This document shows, piece after piece, positions 34,807 through 42,697 of a DNA stretch of 64,000 bases (within the stretch, counting starts at the first letter, position 1; each line of letters begins with the position of its first letter). The translations under genes were made by a program, and so were the position numbers. The notes beneath the pieces were generated by a model. It searched no databases. It was not told the origin of the DNA and saw nothing but the letters and a program-made list of their open reading frames with translations. The stretch is from Pseudoramibacter alactolyticus ATCC 23263. GTDB lineage: Bacteria; Bacillota; Clostridia; Eubacteriales; Eubacteriaceae. The stretch is from the NCBI RefSeq assembly GCF_000185505.1, contig NZ_GL622359.1, positions 307,782-371,781 of the forward strand, read 5' to 3'.

Positions 34807-35196
34807 ATGGAATTATTGATCGGTGAGAACAGAGCACCCATTACTTCAGAAGATATTGATCATTTTATGGCGTTTGCCACTAAGGCGCTCGGCAGTTTGC
34901 AGGATTTGTCACTGAATGAAGATGAACGAGTGGCCAGCCGAGATGCCCTGCGGCGACGGCTGCGCATTGAAGAAGACCGCACCCGAGCTGTATTTGATCA
35001 AAATAGTGCCGATGTGAATATGCTTCAATGGCGCGTGCATCGGGCGTCGCCGATTCTGCCGGTGCACGAGGCGTTTCTAGAGCGACAGGTTGTGCGGATT
35101 CGGGAACTCAATAGCTTGGCACAAGAGATGCGGGATGTGATTGCTGAGGTGAAAGATCATCTGCAAAAATTAGAGAATTATCGCGTATTAGGCTAA
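34807..35196 (+). CDS. helical hypothetical protein
   Basis: 129-aa soluble protein predicted almost entirely helical, with charged heptad-like stretches (RVASRDALRRRLRIEEDR and IRELNSLAQEMRDVIAEV) that may form a coiled coil. AAGGGG lies 7 nt before the ATG. It has its own promoter and stands alone after the transporter. No known family recognised. Confidence 0.75.
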   Translation: MELLIGENRAPITSEDIDHFMAFATKALGSLQDLSLNEDERVASRDALRRRLRIEEDRTRAVFDQNSADVNMLQWRVHRASPILPVHEAFLERQVVRIRELNSLAQEMRDVIAEVKDHLQKLENYRVLG

Positions 35197-35229
35197 GGCA
35201 TTTATTGATGAAAATAAATTTTGAATTGC

Positions 35230-35258
35230 TTTACAGCTCTTTTGATCAGTGCTATAAT
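35230..35258 (+). promoter_or_regulatory. promoter of candidate small RNA
   Basis: TTTACA (35230-35235), 17 bp, extended -10 TGCTATAAT (35250-35258); predicted start near 35265. Confidence 0.6.
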
Positions 35259-35264
35259 AATGTT

Positions 35265-35379
35265 GTAAACTTTGAAGGAAGTTTATATTCTCGCACAAGC
35301 GTTATTGTTATGGCAATGCGCTAAAAAATCCATATTATGATTCCTTATTTGTTACCGGTCTGTATGGCCGGTATTTTTT
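35265..35379 (+). ncRNA. candidate small RNA (~115 nt)
   Basis: A unit with a strong promoter and an intrinsic terminator (TACCGG / CCGGTA stem and T6, 35353-35379) and no gene with a ribosome binding site between. The RNA can fold AAACTT / AAGTTT near its 5' end, then AGCG..ATTG / CAAT..CGCT around 35297-35323. A frame beginning ATGATTCC (35337) would run through the terminator stem and has no site, so I do not call it. No match to a known RNA family. Confidence 0.4.
35353..35379 (+). terminator. terminator of candidate small RNA
   Basis: TACCGG and CCGGTA arms with a GTCTGTATG-type loop and TTTTTTG. Confidence 0.7.
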
Positions 35380-35388
35380 GTATAAGAG

Positions 35389-35415
35389 AAAACCACGCGT
35401 TTAACGCGTGGTTTT
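35389..35415. terminator. perfect hairpin, probable leftward terminator
   Basis: A 13-bp perfect inverted repeat, AAAACCACGCGTT and its complement, with a one-base centre. On the minus strand TTTTCTCTT follows, so it could end leftward transcription of the 54-aa gene. Confidence 0.65.
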
Positions 35416-35653
35416 CATCATACAATAAAGCCATGGACAATGCCACGGCTTGGATCTCTTCGTTTATGATGGTGCATCCAAAATATCATGATGCTTTGGA
35501 GGCTATTTGGAGCCGCCTGCAAATGCATTGTCACAACGAGTCTCATGTGGCTGCGGCCACGATCGCCATCATCGGGAATGTAACTGTGATCACGAGCATC
35601 ATGCTCGCCATTGCGATCGTGAATGTCGTTGCGGGCACCGCCATGCATAGGCT
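35416..35653. other. unassigned region between two small transcripts
   Basis: About 240 bp. On the plus strand a frame from 35433 contains a hydrophobic stretch (VITSIMLAIAIVNVVAG). On the minus strand a frame from 35648, 5 nt after the 54-aa gene, is His/Asp/Arg-rich (GEHDARDHSYIPDDGDRG). Neither has a ribosome binding site. Several short palindromes occur (GAGCAT/ATGCTC, GTGATCAC). I cannot say which strand, if any, is coding. Confidence 0.3.
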
Positions 35654-35818
35654 TTAATCATCGATATAATTTTGGAGCAACAGCAGCATCTTCCGAAGGA
35701 TGGCGTTTTTCTTGGCAGGATCTTTTTCTTTCAGGGCGCCGGCCAGAGAATCCCGGAAAAAACTAAGCAGGAGCTTAACCTGCTTTTCGTCGACGAAATG
35801 GTTGGTTGTTTCGGTCAT
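35654..35818 (-). CDS. small helical protein (54 aa)
   Basis: A 54-aa minus-strand gene, starting MTETTNHFVDEKQVKLLLSF and ending ILRKMLLLLQNYIDD; charged and helical, with no signal or membrane segment. A well-formed promoter (TTGCAA, 17 bp, TATAAT) lies 36-64 bp upstream of the ATG. The ribosome binding site is weak (AAGCGAG). A terminator-like hairpin lies downstream at 35389-35415. The opposite strand is also open here but has neither site nor promoter. Function unknown. Confidence 0.55.
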   Translation of the reverse strand: MTETTNHFVDEKQVKLLLSFFRDSLAGALKEKDPAKKNAILRKMLLLLQNYIDD

Positions 35819-35853
35819 GATTTGTCTCGCTTTCTTTCCATTGAATGGATTTT

Positions 35854-35882
35854 ATTATAAAAGAAGCGACAGCAAATTGCAA
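35854..35882 (-). promoter_or_regulatory. promoter of 54-aa gene
   Basis: Minus strand TTGCAA (35877-35882), 17-bp spacer, TATAAT (35854-35859). Confidence 0.65.
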
Positions 35883-35889
35883 AACGGGA

Positions 35890-35917
35890 TTGAGCGGCCA
35901 ACTGACCTTATTAAAAT
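35890..35917 (+). promoter_or_regulatory. promoter of ECF S-component gene
   Basis: TTGAGC (35890-35895), 16 bp, TAAAAT (35912-35917). It lies back-to-back with the leftward promoter at 35854-35882. The roughly 70-nt leader matches no vitamin riboswitch that I know. Confidence 0.45.
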
Positions 35918-35991
35918 TTGTTTAAATGGGTATTTATAGCCGGGCCAGGAAAGCGGATAATGGGGAAGCCATCAACAGAGGAGGTTTTCAA

Positions 35992-36537
35992 ATGAAAGAA
36001 CGAGAAACACATCATCGTTTAACACTGCAGGATCTGGTAATCACCGCTTTAATGATTGCGCTGACTTTTGGCATGACTTTTATCAATGTTCGGTTGCCGA
36101 TTGCAGCCAACGGCGGTTTGGTTCACTTGGGGAATATTCCCCTGCTGATCGCCGCGGTGATCTTTGGCAAGCGGACCGGCGCTTTAGCCGGCGGGATCGG
36201 CATGGCATTATTCGATTTGGTCGGCGGGTGGACGCTTTGGGCGCCCTTCACCTTTGTGATCGTCGGCTTGATGGGATACGTCGTGGGCGCGATGACGGAA
36301 AAGCATTGCGGTTATCGCTGGTACGTGGCAGCTATCGCGGCCGCCTGTGCGATTAAAATCGCGGGATATTATGTCGCTGAGAGCATTATCTATGGGAATT
36401 GGCTTGCGCCGGTGGCGTCGATTCCTGGAAATCTGGTGCAGATGGGACTTGCGGCGGTCGTGGTGCTCGCGGTGATTGGCCGATTGGATTTGGCAGCGGC
36501 GCGCATCGGATTAAAACCTCAGACGCCAAAAGTCTGA
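35992..36537 (+). CDS. ECF transporter S component
   Basis: 181-aa membrane protein with about six hydrophobic helices, of the energy-coupling-factor substrate-binding (S) family. Typical features are the N-terminal LQDLVITALMIALTFGMTFI helix, NGGLVHLGNIPLLIAAVIFG and GALAGGIGMALFDLVGG, and the Gly/Ala-rich helix packing that binds the shared EcfT. It captures a vitamin or precursor. The substrate is not evident, and no ecfA/ecfT genes are nearby, so it would use a shared module. The start is the ATG 7 nt after GAGGAGG; the open frame extends 66 nt upstream. Confidence 0.87.
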   Translation: MKERETHHRLTLQDLVITALMIALTFGMTFINVRLPIAANGGLVHLGNIPLLIAAVIFGKRTGALAGGIGMALFDLVGGWTLWAPFTFVIVGLMGYVVGAMTEKHCGYRWYVAAIAAACAIKIAGYYVAESIIYGNWLAPVASIPGNLVQMGLAAVVVLAVIGRLDLAAARIGLKPQTPKV

Positions 36538-36554
36538 GGCCGGCGGCGATCCTA

Positions 36555-36752
36555 ATGCTAAATAAAGCGGAGATACTGCAGCTTTTTACGCGCTATCTTT
36601 ACAATGAGAAACATTTGCCGATGGCAACTGTGCGCCGCTATCGCGATGCAGTGGCGGCGGGCAGAAAGGATCCGCTGGCAATGGCTGCTTTTCGGGAATT
36701 TCGGAAACAGTCGCCACAGATCGAAGCATTGACAAATCCGGATGAAAGGTGA
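36555..36752 (+). CDS. small hypothetical protein
   Basis: 65-aa basic helical protein (LNKAEILQLFTRYLYNEKHL, then TVRRYRDAV). It lies 17 nt after the ECF S gene and 6 nt before the next gene, so it is probably in one operon. The only nearby ribosome-binding-like sequence is a distant GAGG at the S-gene stop, so the ATG at 36555 is a best guess. The N-terminal part resembles the core-binding helices of recombinases, but it is far too short for one; I leave it unassigned. Confidence 0.55.
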   Translation: MLNKAEILQLFTRYLYNEKHLPMATVRRYRDAVAAGRKDPLAMAAFREFRKQSPQIEALTNPDER

Positions 36753-36758
36753 ACCCCC

Positions 36759-37133
36759 ATGGCATCACAGGAAAAATCGGATGACGTCTTGACATTGCAA
36801 ATCGTAACGGCGATGCTCAAAAAAACGCAGCCCTTTGAGCGCGCGGCCTTCACAAAGTGGCTCGAGAAGCGGCAATATTCAGAATCTCAAATTATGCAGA
36901 TTGAAAATCGTTTGGATATTGCGGGAATGCATTTGCAATTATTTCGTCTGGGCGACAAGGCGTTTTCTGCGATGCAAACGCCGGAGGAAATGAAGGCGGC
37001 GATTACCCGATTAAAGCGGAACGAAGATTTTAAACGCTTTGTGAAAAAGCAGGCGGTTGATTTTGATTTGGCCTTTGAAGAAATACTGGCCTTTGTCCAC
37101 TTTCAGGCCATGCTGCCGATTTGGAATGGCTGA
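36759..37133 (+). CDS. helical hypothetical protein
   Basis: 124-aa soluble, mostly helical protein with alternating charged residues (TPEEMKAAITRLKRNEDF; FDLAFEEILAFVHFQAML). AAAGGTG lies 9 nt before the ATG. Last gene of the ECF S-component operon. No family recognised. Confidence 0.7.
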   Translation: MASQEKSDDVLTLQIVTAMLKKTQPFERAAFTKWLEKRQYSESQIMQIENRLDIAGMHLQLFRLGDKAFSAMQTPEEMKAAITRLKRNEDFKRFVKKQAVDFDLAFEEILAFVHFQAMLPIWNG

Positions 37134-37146
37134 TTGCGGCGGGCTA

Positions 37147-37155
37147 TGCTATAAT
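37147..37155 (+). promoter_or_regulatory. extended -10 promoter of 26-aa gene
   Basis: TGCTATAAT, about 45 bp upstream of the small membrane peptide; the -35 is poor. Confidence 0.5.
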
Positions 37156-37200
37156 AAAATTAATTAACCATCGGTTATTCAAAAAATAAAGGAGGATCAG

Positions 37201-37281
37201 ATGAAATACCATCGTTTTTTCGCCTGGGCAACCGTGGTTTGCTTTATTGCAACCATGATCACCGGCTATCAAAAACAATAA
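37201..37281 (+). CDS. 26-aa single-pass membrane peptide
   Basis: A very small gene with full expression signals: extended -10 promoter, AAAGGAGG 6 nt before the ATG, stop at 37279 and a terminator at 37292. The product starts MKYHRFFAWATVVCFIATM and ends with a short ITGYQKQ tail. It has a basic N-terminus and one hydrophobic helix, so it should insert with its N-terminus in the cytoplasm. It is too short to be an enzyme; a regulator or subunit of a membrane complex is likely. The family is not known to me. Confidence 0.7.
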   Translation: MKYHRFFAWATVVCFIATMITGYQKQ

Positions 37282-37291
37282 GTCGGTACCC

Positions 37292-37328
37292 AAAACGTCT
37301 TTGGAGGAAATCCTAAAGACGTTTTTTT
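37292..37328 (+). terminator. terminator of 26-aa gene
   Basis: AAAACGTCTTT / AAAGACGTTTT stem with an inner GGA / TCC pairing and a T-run. Confidence 0.85.
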
Positions 37329-37390
37329 AGTGAGCATTTTCTGAAGAAAGGACGACACAGACGGATAAAAATCAAAAGTGTGTCGGACTA

Positions 37391-37399
37391 TGCTATAAT
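37391..37399 (+). promoter_or_regulatory. extended -10 promoter of metY-like gene
   Basis: TGCTATAAT, 38 bp before the start codon. No S-box or T-box leader fits in the short upstream space. Confidence 0.5.
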
Positions 37400-37436
37400 A
37401 AAACGCAGCAATATTGATAACCAGAGAGGACCATCT

Positions 37437-38714
37437 ATGAAAAAAGAAACACAATGTATCCAGGCCGGGTACGAACCTAAAAACGGCGAATCACGGCTGA
37501 TGCCGATTGTTCAAAGTACGACCTTTAAATACGATTCCAGTGAAGCCATGGGCCGGTTGTTTGATCTTGAAGCAGAAGGCTATTTTTATACGCGGCTGCA
37601 GAATCCGACGAGCGACCGGGTCGCGGCTAAGATCGCGGCGCTGGAAGGTGGCACTGCCGCCATGCTGACGGCATCCGGTCAGGCGGCAACTTTTTATTCG
37701 ATATTTAATTTGGCGAGTGCCGATGACCATGTGGTGGCATCGTCGGCGATTTACGGCGGGAGTTTTAACCTGTTCAACGTGACGATGCGCCGAATGGGGA
37801 TTGACTTCACCTTCGTCGATCCGGACTGCACGGATGAAGCGTTGGCGGCAGCGTTTAAGCCCAACACCAAAGCGGTTTTCGGAGAAACCATTGCCAATCC
37901 GGCCCTCATCGTTTTTGATATTGAACGTTTTGCTAAAGCGGCTCACGCCCATGGAGTGCCGCTGATCATCGACAATACCTTTGCGACGCCCATTAACTGT
38001 CGCCCCTTTGAATGGGGAGCAGATATTGTTACCCATTCCACCACGAAGTATATGGACGGACACGACGCGACGGTCGGCGGATGCATTGTCGACAGTGGGC
38101 AATTCGACTGGATGGCCCATCAAGAAAAATTTCCGGGGCTGACCACGCCGGATGAATCGTATCATGGCATTACCTATGCGGAAAAGTTTGGCCGGGGCGG
38201 GGCGTTTATTACCAAGGCGACGGCCCAGCTGATGCGCGATCTCGGTGCGACGCCGTCTCCGATGAATGCGTATATGCTGAATTTGGGGCTGGAATCACTG
38301 GCAGTGCGCATGGGACGCCACTGCGCTAATGCCCAACAGGTCGCGGCCTTTCTCGAGCAGCACGATCAAATCGCCTGGGTCAACTATCCGGGACTGCCCG
38401 GCAACCGTTATTACGAACGGGCTCGAAAATACATGCCGAACGGTACTTGCGGGGTGATTTCCTTTGGGGTGAAAGGCGGCCGCAAGACGGCGGAAGCTTT
38501 TATGAAGCATTTGAAAATTGCGATGATCGCGACCCATGTGGCCGACGCGCGCACCTGCGTGTTGCATCCGGCCTCTTCAACCCATCGCCAGATGACGGAC
38601 GAAGAACTGATTGCCGGCGGGGTGGCGCCGGATCTGGTGCGCCTGTCGGTGGGGATTGAAGCCGTCGATGACATTATTGTCGATCTCGATCAGGCTTTGC
38701 GGGCAGTCGTTTAA
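37437..38714 (+). CDS. metY: O-acetylhomoserine sulfhydrylase-like PLP enzyme
   Basis: Cys/Met-metabolism PLP enzyme (425 aa). In this subfamily it condenses O-acetyl-L-homoserine with sulfide to homocysteine. The PLP Lys lies in THSTTKYMDGHDATVGG; other motifs are the cofactor loop TASGQAATFYSIFNLA and the C-terminal RLSVGIEAVDDIIVDLDQAL. The length, with the inserted region around residues 230-260, favours the MetY/MGL-like group over cystathionine synthase (about 380 aa), but methionine gamma-lyase cannot be excluded. The start is the ATG 6 nt after AGAGGA. Monocistronic with terminator. Confidence 0.85.
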   Translation: MKKETQCIQAGYEPKNGESRLMPIVQSTTFKYDSSEAMGRLFDLEAEGYFYTRLQNPTSDRVAAKIAALEGGTAAMLTASGQAATFYSIFNLASADDHVVASSAIYGGSFNLFNVTMRRMGIDFTFVDPDCTDEALAAAFKPNTKAVFGETIANPALIVFDIERFAKAAHAHGVPLIIDNTFATPINCRPFEWGADIVTHSTTKYMDGHDATVGGCIVDSGQFDWMAHQEKFPGLTTPDESYHGITYAEKFGRGGAFITKATAQLMRDLGATPSPMNAYMLNLGLESLAVRMGRHCANAQQVAAFLEQHDQIAWVNYPGLPGNRYYERARKYMPNGTCGVISFGVKGGRKTAEAFMKHLKIAMIATHVADARTCVLHPASSTHRQMTDEELIAGGVAPDLVRLSVGIEAVDDIIVDLDQALRAVV

Positions 38715-38755
38715 TCTTGGCATCGGAGTGATACATTCACATGATCAGAACAACC

Positions 38756-38778
38756 AGAGGCCGAAAGGCCTCTTTTTT
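38756..38778 (+). terminator. terminator after metY
   Basis: AGAGGCC-GAAA-GGCCTCT followed by TTTTT: a stable GNRA-loop terminator. Confidence 0.92.
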
Positions 38779-38840
38779 GATGGAACAAGTCAATGCATTG
38801 CAAAAAAATATACAATTAGGGCAAAAAAATGATATTTTTC

Positions 38841-38869
38841 TTTACAGCGATGGATGGAGGTGCTAAACT
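38841..38869 (+). promoter_or_regulatory. pantothenate operon promoter and leader hairpin
   Basis: TTTACA (38841-38846), 17 bp, TAAACT (38864-38869) with TG in front. The leader contains a hairpin at 38882-38907 (CGGTA/TACCG and TTCC/GGAA, CTCG loop). No known riboswitch is recognised. Confidence 0.5.
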
Positions 38870-38977
38870 AAGCGGGATGGACGGTATTCCCTCGGGAAAC
38901 TGTACCGATGCAAATATCTTGAATCGTTCTCCGGGCACGGACAACATCACGTCGTGATCGAATTTCATGAAGGAGTG

Positions 38978-39865
38978 ATGGCCCTGAAAACTGGATTTGT
39001 GGGAGCCGGTAAGGTCGGCTTCACTTTGGGAAAATACTTGACGACCCATGGCGCTCGGGTGACAGGTTATTACAGCCGGAACACCGATGCCGCCGATGAC
39101 GCGGCGCAGTTTACGCATTCGCAAAGTTACCGAGAGCTCGGTGACCTGGTAGCAGACAGTGACGTGTTGTTTTTAACGGTTCCGGACAGCAGTATTGCGG
39201 CCATGGCGGCGGCGATCTGTGAGTATCCGATTCAAGGTAAAATCATTTGTCATTGCAGCGGCGCCCTTTCAGCAGAAGCGGCTATGCCGGGTGCAGAACA
39301 ATTTGGTGCGAGTGTCTATTCCGTTCATCCGCTATTCGCCGTAAGCGATCGCTATGCCGCTTACCGTGAATTGTCGGATGTTTTTTTTGCCCTGGAGGGC
39401 AGTGCGGATCGTTTGGACGCGGTTAACACCTGGCTCAAAGGATTGGGCCTTTCGGTGCAGATCATCGATAGGTCATCGAAGGCGCGTTATCATTGTGCCG
39501 CGTCGATGGCCAGCAACTTGGTCGTCGGGCTTGTGGCGCAGAGTATTGCAATGCTTGAAACCTGCGGCTTTTCCCGAGAAAGGGCGCAGCAGGCGCTGAT
39601 GCCCTTGGTGCTCGGCAATGTGGCTCACATGGCTGAAGACGGCATCATCGACGCTCTTACCGGCCCGGTGGAGCGCGGTGATACCAAAACGGTGGCGGCC
39701 CACCTTGACTGTTTTGACAAGGCGAATGACAGGCTATTATACGCGCTGTTATCCCAGAAGCTGCTGGCGCTTGCGAAGACAAAGCATCCCGATCGGTCAT
39801 ACCAGTCCCTCGAAAATTTATTATTATCATTGGGGGAGACAACTCAAAATGAAAAACACGGTTAA
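38978..39865 (+). CDS. Rossmann/DUF2520 dehydrogenase, candidate ketopantoate reductase
   Basis: 295-aa protein with an N-terminal NAD(P)-binding domain ([16 protein letters not shown], then FLTVPDSSI) and a C-terminal helical DUF2520 domain. It is the first gene of a panB-panC-panD operon that otherwise lacks ketopantoate reductase, so it very probably supplies that step (ketopantoate to pantoate), as the PanG-type reductases do. ATG 38978 lies only 2 nt after AAGGAG; a GTG at 38954 is an alternative, so the start is uncertain. The 3' end overlaps panB by 17 nt. Confidence 0.82.
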   Translation: MALKTGFVGAGKVGFTLGKYLTTHGARVTGYYSRNTDAADDAAQFTHSQSYRELGDLVADSDVLFLTVPDSSIAAMAAAICEYPIQGKIICHCSGALSAEAAMPGAEQFGASVYSVHPLFAVSDRYAAYRELSDVFFALEGSADRLDAVNTWLKGLGLSVQIIDRSSKARYHCAASMASNLVVGLVAQSIAMLETCGFSRERAQQALMPLVLGNVAHMAEDGIIDALTGPVERGDTKTVAAHLDCFDKANDRLLYALLSQKLLALAKTKHPDRSYQSLENLLLSLGETTQNEKHG

Positions 39866-40679
39866 AACGTTTCAGGCCATGAAAGAGCGCGGCGAAAAAA
39901 TCGCAATGTTGACGTGCTACGACTATTCCACGGCTAAATTGCTCGAGGCGGCCGGAATTAACGGCGTACTTGTTGGCGATTCATTGGGCAACACCATGCT
40001 CGGCTACGAAGATACGCTTTCGGTGACGATGGAAGATATGATTATCTTTGGCAGTGCGGTGGCCCGAGGATGCCGGGACATCATGGTGGTCATCGACATG
40101 CCGTTTATGTCTTATCAGGTATCGGATGAGCAGGCGCTCGTCAATGCGGGGCGTTTGATGAAAGAAGGGCGCGCTCAGGCGGTAAAGCTGGAAGGCGGCG
40201 CGGCGGTTTGCTCGCAGATAGGTGCGATCACGGCGGCGGGCATCCCTGTCATGGCTCACTTGGGGCTCACGCCGCAGTCGGTGAATGCTTTCGGCGGCAA
40301 CCGTGTCCAAGGGAAGGGCGAAGCCGCGGCTAAGCAGCTGCTGGACGATGCGCTGGCCATTCAGGAAGCGGGGGTTTTTTCGGTGGTGCTCGAATGCGTC
40401 CCGGCAAAGTTGGCGAGCTTGATCACCGAAAAACTGAGCATCCCGACCATTGGCATCGGCGCCGGTGCCGGCTGTGACGGGCAAATCCTCGTGTATCAGG
40501 ATATGCTCGGGATGTTCATGGATTATGTGCCGAAGTTTGTCCGTCATTTTGGCAAAGTTGGCGAGGCGATGGTCGGGGCTTTCAAGGCCTATGACCAGGC
40601 GGTGAAAGCCGGCGATTTCCCCAACGAGAATGAAGCTTTCAAGCTTGCCAGCGAAGACGACCTTAATCGGTTGTATTAA
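39849..40679 (+). CDS. panB: ketopantoate hydroxymethyltransferase
   Basis: 276-aa enzyme adding a hydroxymethyl group from methylene-THF to ketoisovalerate, the first step of pantothenate synthesis. Motifs: [35 protein letters not shown] and [21 protein letters not shown], plus [20 protein letters not shown], all conserved, with Mg ligands Asp in GDSLG and catalytic Glu in VLECVP. The ATG lies 10 nt after GGGGGAG and overlaps the DUF2520 gene in another frame. Confidence 0.96.
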   Translation: MKNTVKTFQAMKERGEKIAMLTCYDYSTAKLLEAAGINGVLVGDSLGNTMLGYEDTLSVTMEDMIIFGSAVARGCRDIMVVIDMPFMSYQVSDEQALVNAGRLMKEGRAQAVKLEGGAAVCSQIGAITAAGIPVMAHLGLTPQSVNAFGGNRVQGKGEAAAKQLLDDALAIQEAGVFSVVLECVPAKLASLITEKLSIPTIGIGAGAGCDGQILVYQDMLGMFMDYVPKFVRHFGKVGEAMVGAFKAYDQAVKAGDFPNENEAFKLASEDDLNRLY

Positions 40680-40715
40680 AGGATAAAAGGAACTGCAGTC
40701 AAAGGAGCGAAAAAT

Positions 40716-41585
40716 ATGATCATAGCGAAAACGATTCAGCAGGTGCGCGATCAAGTGTGTGCCTGGAAAGGGGCCGGGCAAAGCATTGGTCTCTGCCCGA
40801 CCATGGGCTATCTGCACGAGGGCCACGCCTCATTGATGGCAGCGTCCGCAAGACTTTGTGACAAAACTGTAGCGTCGGTCTTTGTCAATCCGATTCAGTT
40901 CGGACCGAACGAAGATCTCGCCGATTATCCCCGGGATTTTGAGCACGACCGCGCGTTGCTCGAGACCGAAGGGGTCGATTTGGTTTTCCATCCGGATGCC
41001 GATGAGATGTATGCGGCGGATTTCTGCACTTTTGTGGATATCGATGTGCTGAGCCAGACCCTTTGCGGCAAGAGCCGGCCCATTCACTTTCGCGGCGTGT
41101 GCACGGTCATCACGAAATTGCTCAACATCGTCGGGCCCGACAAAATTTTCTTCGGACAGAAGGATGCTCAGCAGCTGGCGATCGTCCGCCGGATGGTGCG
41201 CGATTTAAATTTTGATGTGGAAGTGGTGGGCTGCCCCATCGTGCGCGAATCCGACGGGTTGGCCAAAAGCTCCCGAAATACTTATTTAAGTGTGAAAGAG
41301 CGTCAAGCTGCATTGATTTTATCCCGCAGCGTGCGCCTGGGGCAGGCCATGGTGGCCGGCGGCGAACGCCGCAGCGAAAAGCTTTTGGCGGCTATGCGCG
41401 GTAAGCTGGCCGGCGAACCGATGGCCGAGGTGGAATACGTCGAAGTGGTGGACGGCGAAAGCATGCAGCCGGTCGATGTCTTTAAACCCGGAGATTTGGT
41501 GGCGATGGCGGTGCGCATCGGCACCACTCGCCTGATCGACAATTTCACCGTGGGTGACCCCGCGATTGTCATCCCGGAGGTGTGA
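40716..41585 (+). CDS. panC: pantothenate synthetase
   Basis: 289-aa ATP-dependent ligase joining pantoate and beta-alanine. [14 protein letters not shown] carries the HxGH nucleotidyl motif; [18 protein letters not shown] and [16 protein letters not shown] bind substrates, and the KSSRN loop ([10 protein letters not shown]) is the KMSKS equivalent. AAAGGAG precedes the ATG. It is followed by panD after 1 nt. Confidence 0.97.
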   Translation: MIIAKTIQQVRDQVCAWKGAGQSIGLCPTMGYLHEGHASLMAASARLCDKTVASVFVNPIQFGPNEDLADYPRDFEHDRALLETEGVDLVFHPDADEMYAADFCTFVDIDVLSQTLCGKSRPIHFRGVCTVITKLLNIVGPDKIFFGQKDAQQLAIVRRMVRDLNFDVEVVGCPIVRESDGLAKSSRNTYLSVKERQAALILSRSVRLGQAMVAGGERRSEKLLAAMRGKLAGEPMAEVEYVEVVDGESMQPVDVFKPGDLVAMAVRIGTTRLIDNFTVGDPAIVIPEV

Positions 41586-41586
41586 G

Positions 41587-41985
41587 ATGCTGATTTCAAT
41601 GTTAAAGGGAAAAATCCACCGTGCGACGGTGACCCAGGCCGAGCTGGATTACGTGGGGTCGATCACCGTCGACGAGAATTTTCTGGATCAGGCCGGTATT
41701 TTGGAATACGAAAAGGTCGCCGTTGTCGACGTGAACAATGGCGAACGCTTTGAAACCTACACCATTGCCGGGGAACGGGGCAGCGGCATCATTTGTCTCA
41801 ACGGGGCGGCAGCGCGCTGCGCCTGTGTTGGGGATAAGGTGATTATCATGGCCTATGCTTTGGCCGATGAGCAGGAAGCCAGGGCACACAAGCCTCAGGT
41901 GATTTTCTTGGGCGAAGGCAACCGCGTCGAACGCGTCACCAATTACGAAAAGCACGGCTGTCTGAAAGACTGTTTTCGCGTTTGA
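41587..41985 (+). CDS. panD: aspartate 1-decarboxylase proenzyme
   Basis: 132-aa pyruvoyl-dependent decarboxylase making beta-alanine from aspartate. The self-cleavage site Gly-Ser lies in [10 protein letters not shown] (Gly24-Ser25), giving a small beta chain and an alpha chain with an N-terminal pyruvoyl. The [20 protein letters not shown] segment is typical. CGGAGGTG overlaps the end of panC. It completes the pathway to pantothenate in one operon. Confidence 0.97.
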   Translation: MLISMLKGKIHRATVTQAELDYVGSITVDENFLDQAGILEYEKVAVVDVNNGERFETYTIAGERGSGIICLNGAAARCACVGDKVIIMAYALADEQEARAHKPQVIFLGEGNRVERVTNYEKHGCLKDCFRV

Positions 41986-42075
41986 ATTGATTTTAAATAG
42001 ATCAGCAAAATGCGCCAAATTATGGTACAATTAAATGAATGAAAGGGAAGCGAAAATCGTTTGCTTTGAGCACAG

Positions 42076-42107
42076 CACCGGATGTCATGCATGGCAGGAG
42101 TCCGGTG
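42076..42107 (+). terminator. possible terminator
   Basis: CACCGGA / TCCGGTG arms with an 18-nt loop followed by TTTTG, 90 nt after panD. The long loop makes it only moderately convincing. Confidence 0.35.
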
Positions 42108-42210
42108 TTTTGCTATCGGCAATACGCCTGAAACATCATCACGCATATCTTTCCGATGTTAAGGCGTGGCCTGAGCGGCAGAACACTGAGCGGAGAAGAG
42201 AGGAATTCCC

Positions 42211-42561
42211 ATGGACGAATTGGCGAAGGGCATTCAGGTCGCAAAGGGACAATTGACGGCGATGCTCAGCGGAAAAGCGCAGATTGAAACATTAATGCCA
42301 GCATTGCAAGCCGTGACGGACACGCTGGCGGCCGTATCGGAAGAGGGCATTTTATCGTTGGCGCTGCCGCCACGTCTCGAGCGCGAGCTGGTCGCTCAAA
42401 AAATTCTCTTCCCCTTGATGACAGGGCGTCGGCGGGAACCATTGCGCGCAGTTGGAACGGTGATTTTGTATGAATGCTGTGTCGATTTAAAAATCGATGA
42501 TCAATATGAGAAATGGCGAATAAGATTCGAGGAGATCCTGGCCCAGTTGATCCCCGATTAG
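42211..42561 (+). CDS. hypothetical protein
   Basis: 116-aa soluble helical protein (IQVAKGQLTAMLSGKAQIET; later PPRLERELVAQKILFPLM). GAGAGGA lies 8 nt before the ATG. It stands alone between the pantothenate operon and another unknown gene, with no motif I can name. Confidence 0.7.
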   Translation: MDELAKGIQVAKGQLTAMLSGKAQIETLMPALQAVTDTLAAVSEEGILSLALPPRLERELVAQKILFPLMTGRRREPLRAVGTVILYECCVDLKIDDQYEKWRIRFEEILAQLIPD

Positions 42562-42616
42562 GCAACAGCCAAGCTTTAAATAAAAGCTAATAAATATGTG
42601 ATATTTGAAGAAAGGT

Positions 42617-42645
42617 TTGACAGTGTTTTGGGCTAACGATATAAT
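42617..42645 (+). promoter_or_regulatory. consensus sigma-A promoter
   Basis: Perfect TTGACA (42617-42622), 17 bp and TATAAT (42640-42645). The following unknown gene is therefore likely to be highly expressed. Confidence 0.8.
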
Positions 42646-42697
42646 AGGTGCGCCTAAAGACGACGCAGTTTGAGACTGCAGATAAGAAGGGGAAATC

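Noticed and set aside
35337-35657. 106-codon plus-strand frame over the candidate small RNA
   Set aside because: It would be translated through a terminator stem and a perfect 13-bp palindrome and has no ribosome binding site.
35918-35991. Vitamin riboswitch (TPP, THF, preQ1 or cobalamin) before the ECF S component
   Set aside because: None of their conserved boxes is present in the roughly 70-nt leader.
36555-36752. Phage-type recombinase fragment
   Set aside because: The resemblance is only to a short helical RYRDAV-like segment; the catalytic Arg-His-Arg-Tyr domain is absent and no att-like repeats flank it.
37325-37436. S-box (SAM) riboswitch before the metY-like gene
   Set aside because: The space between the terminator and start is about 110 bp and contains only a promoter and site; no SAM aptamer sequence.
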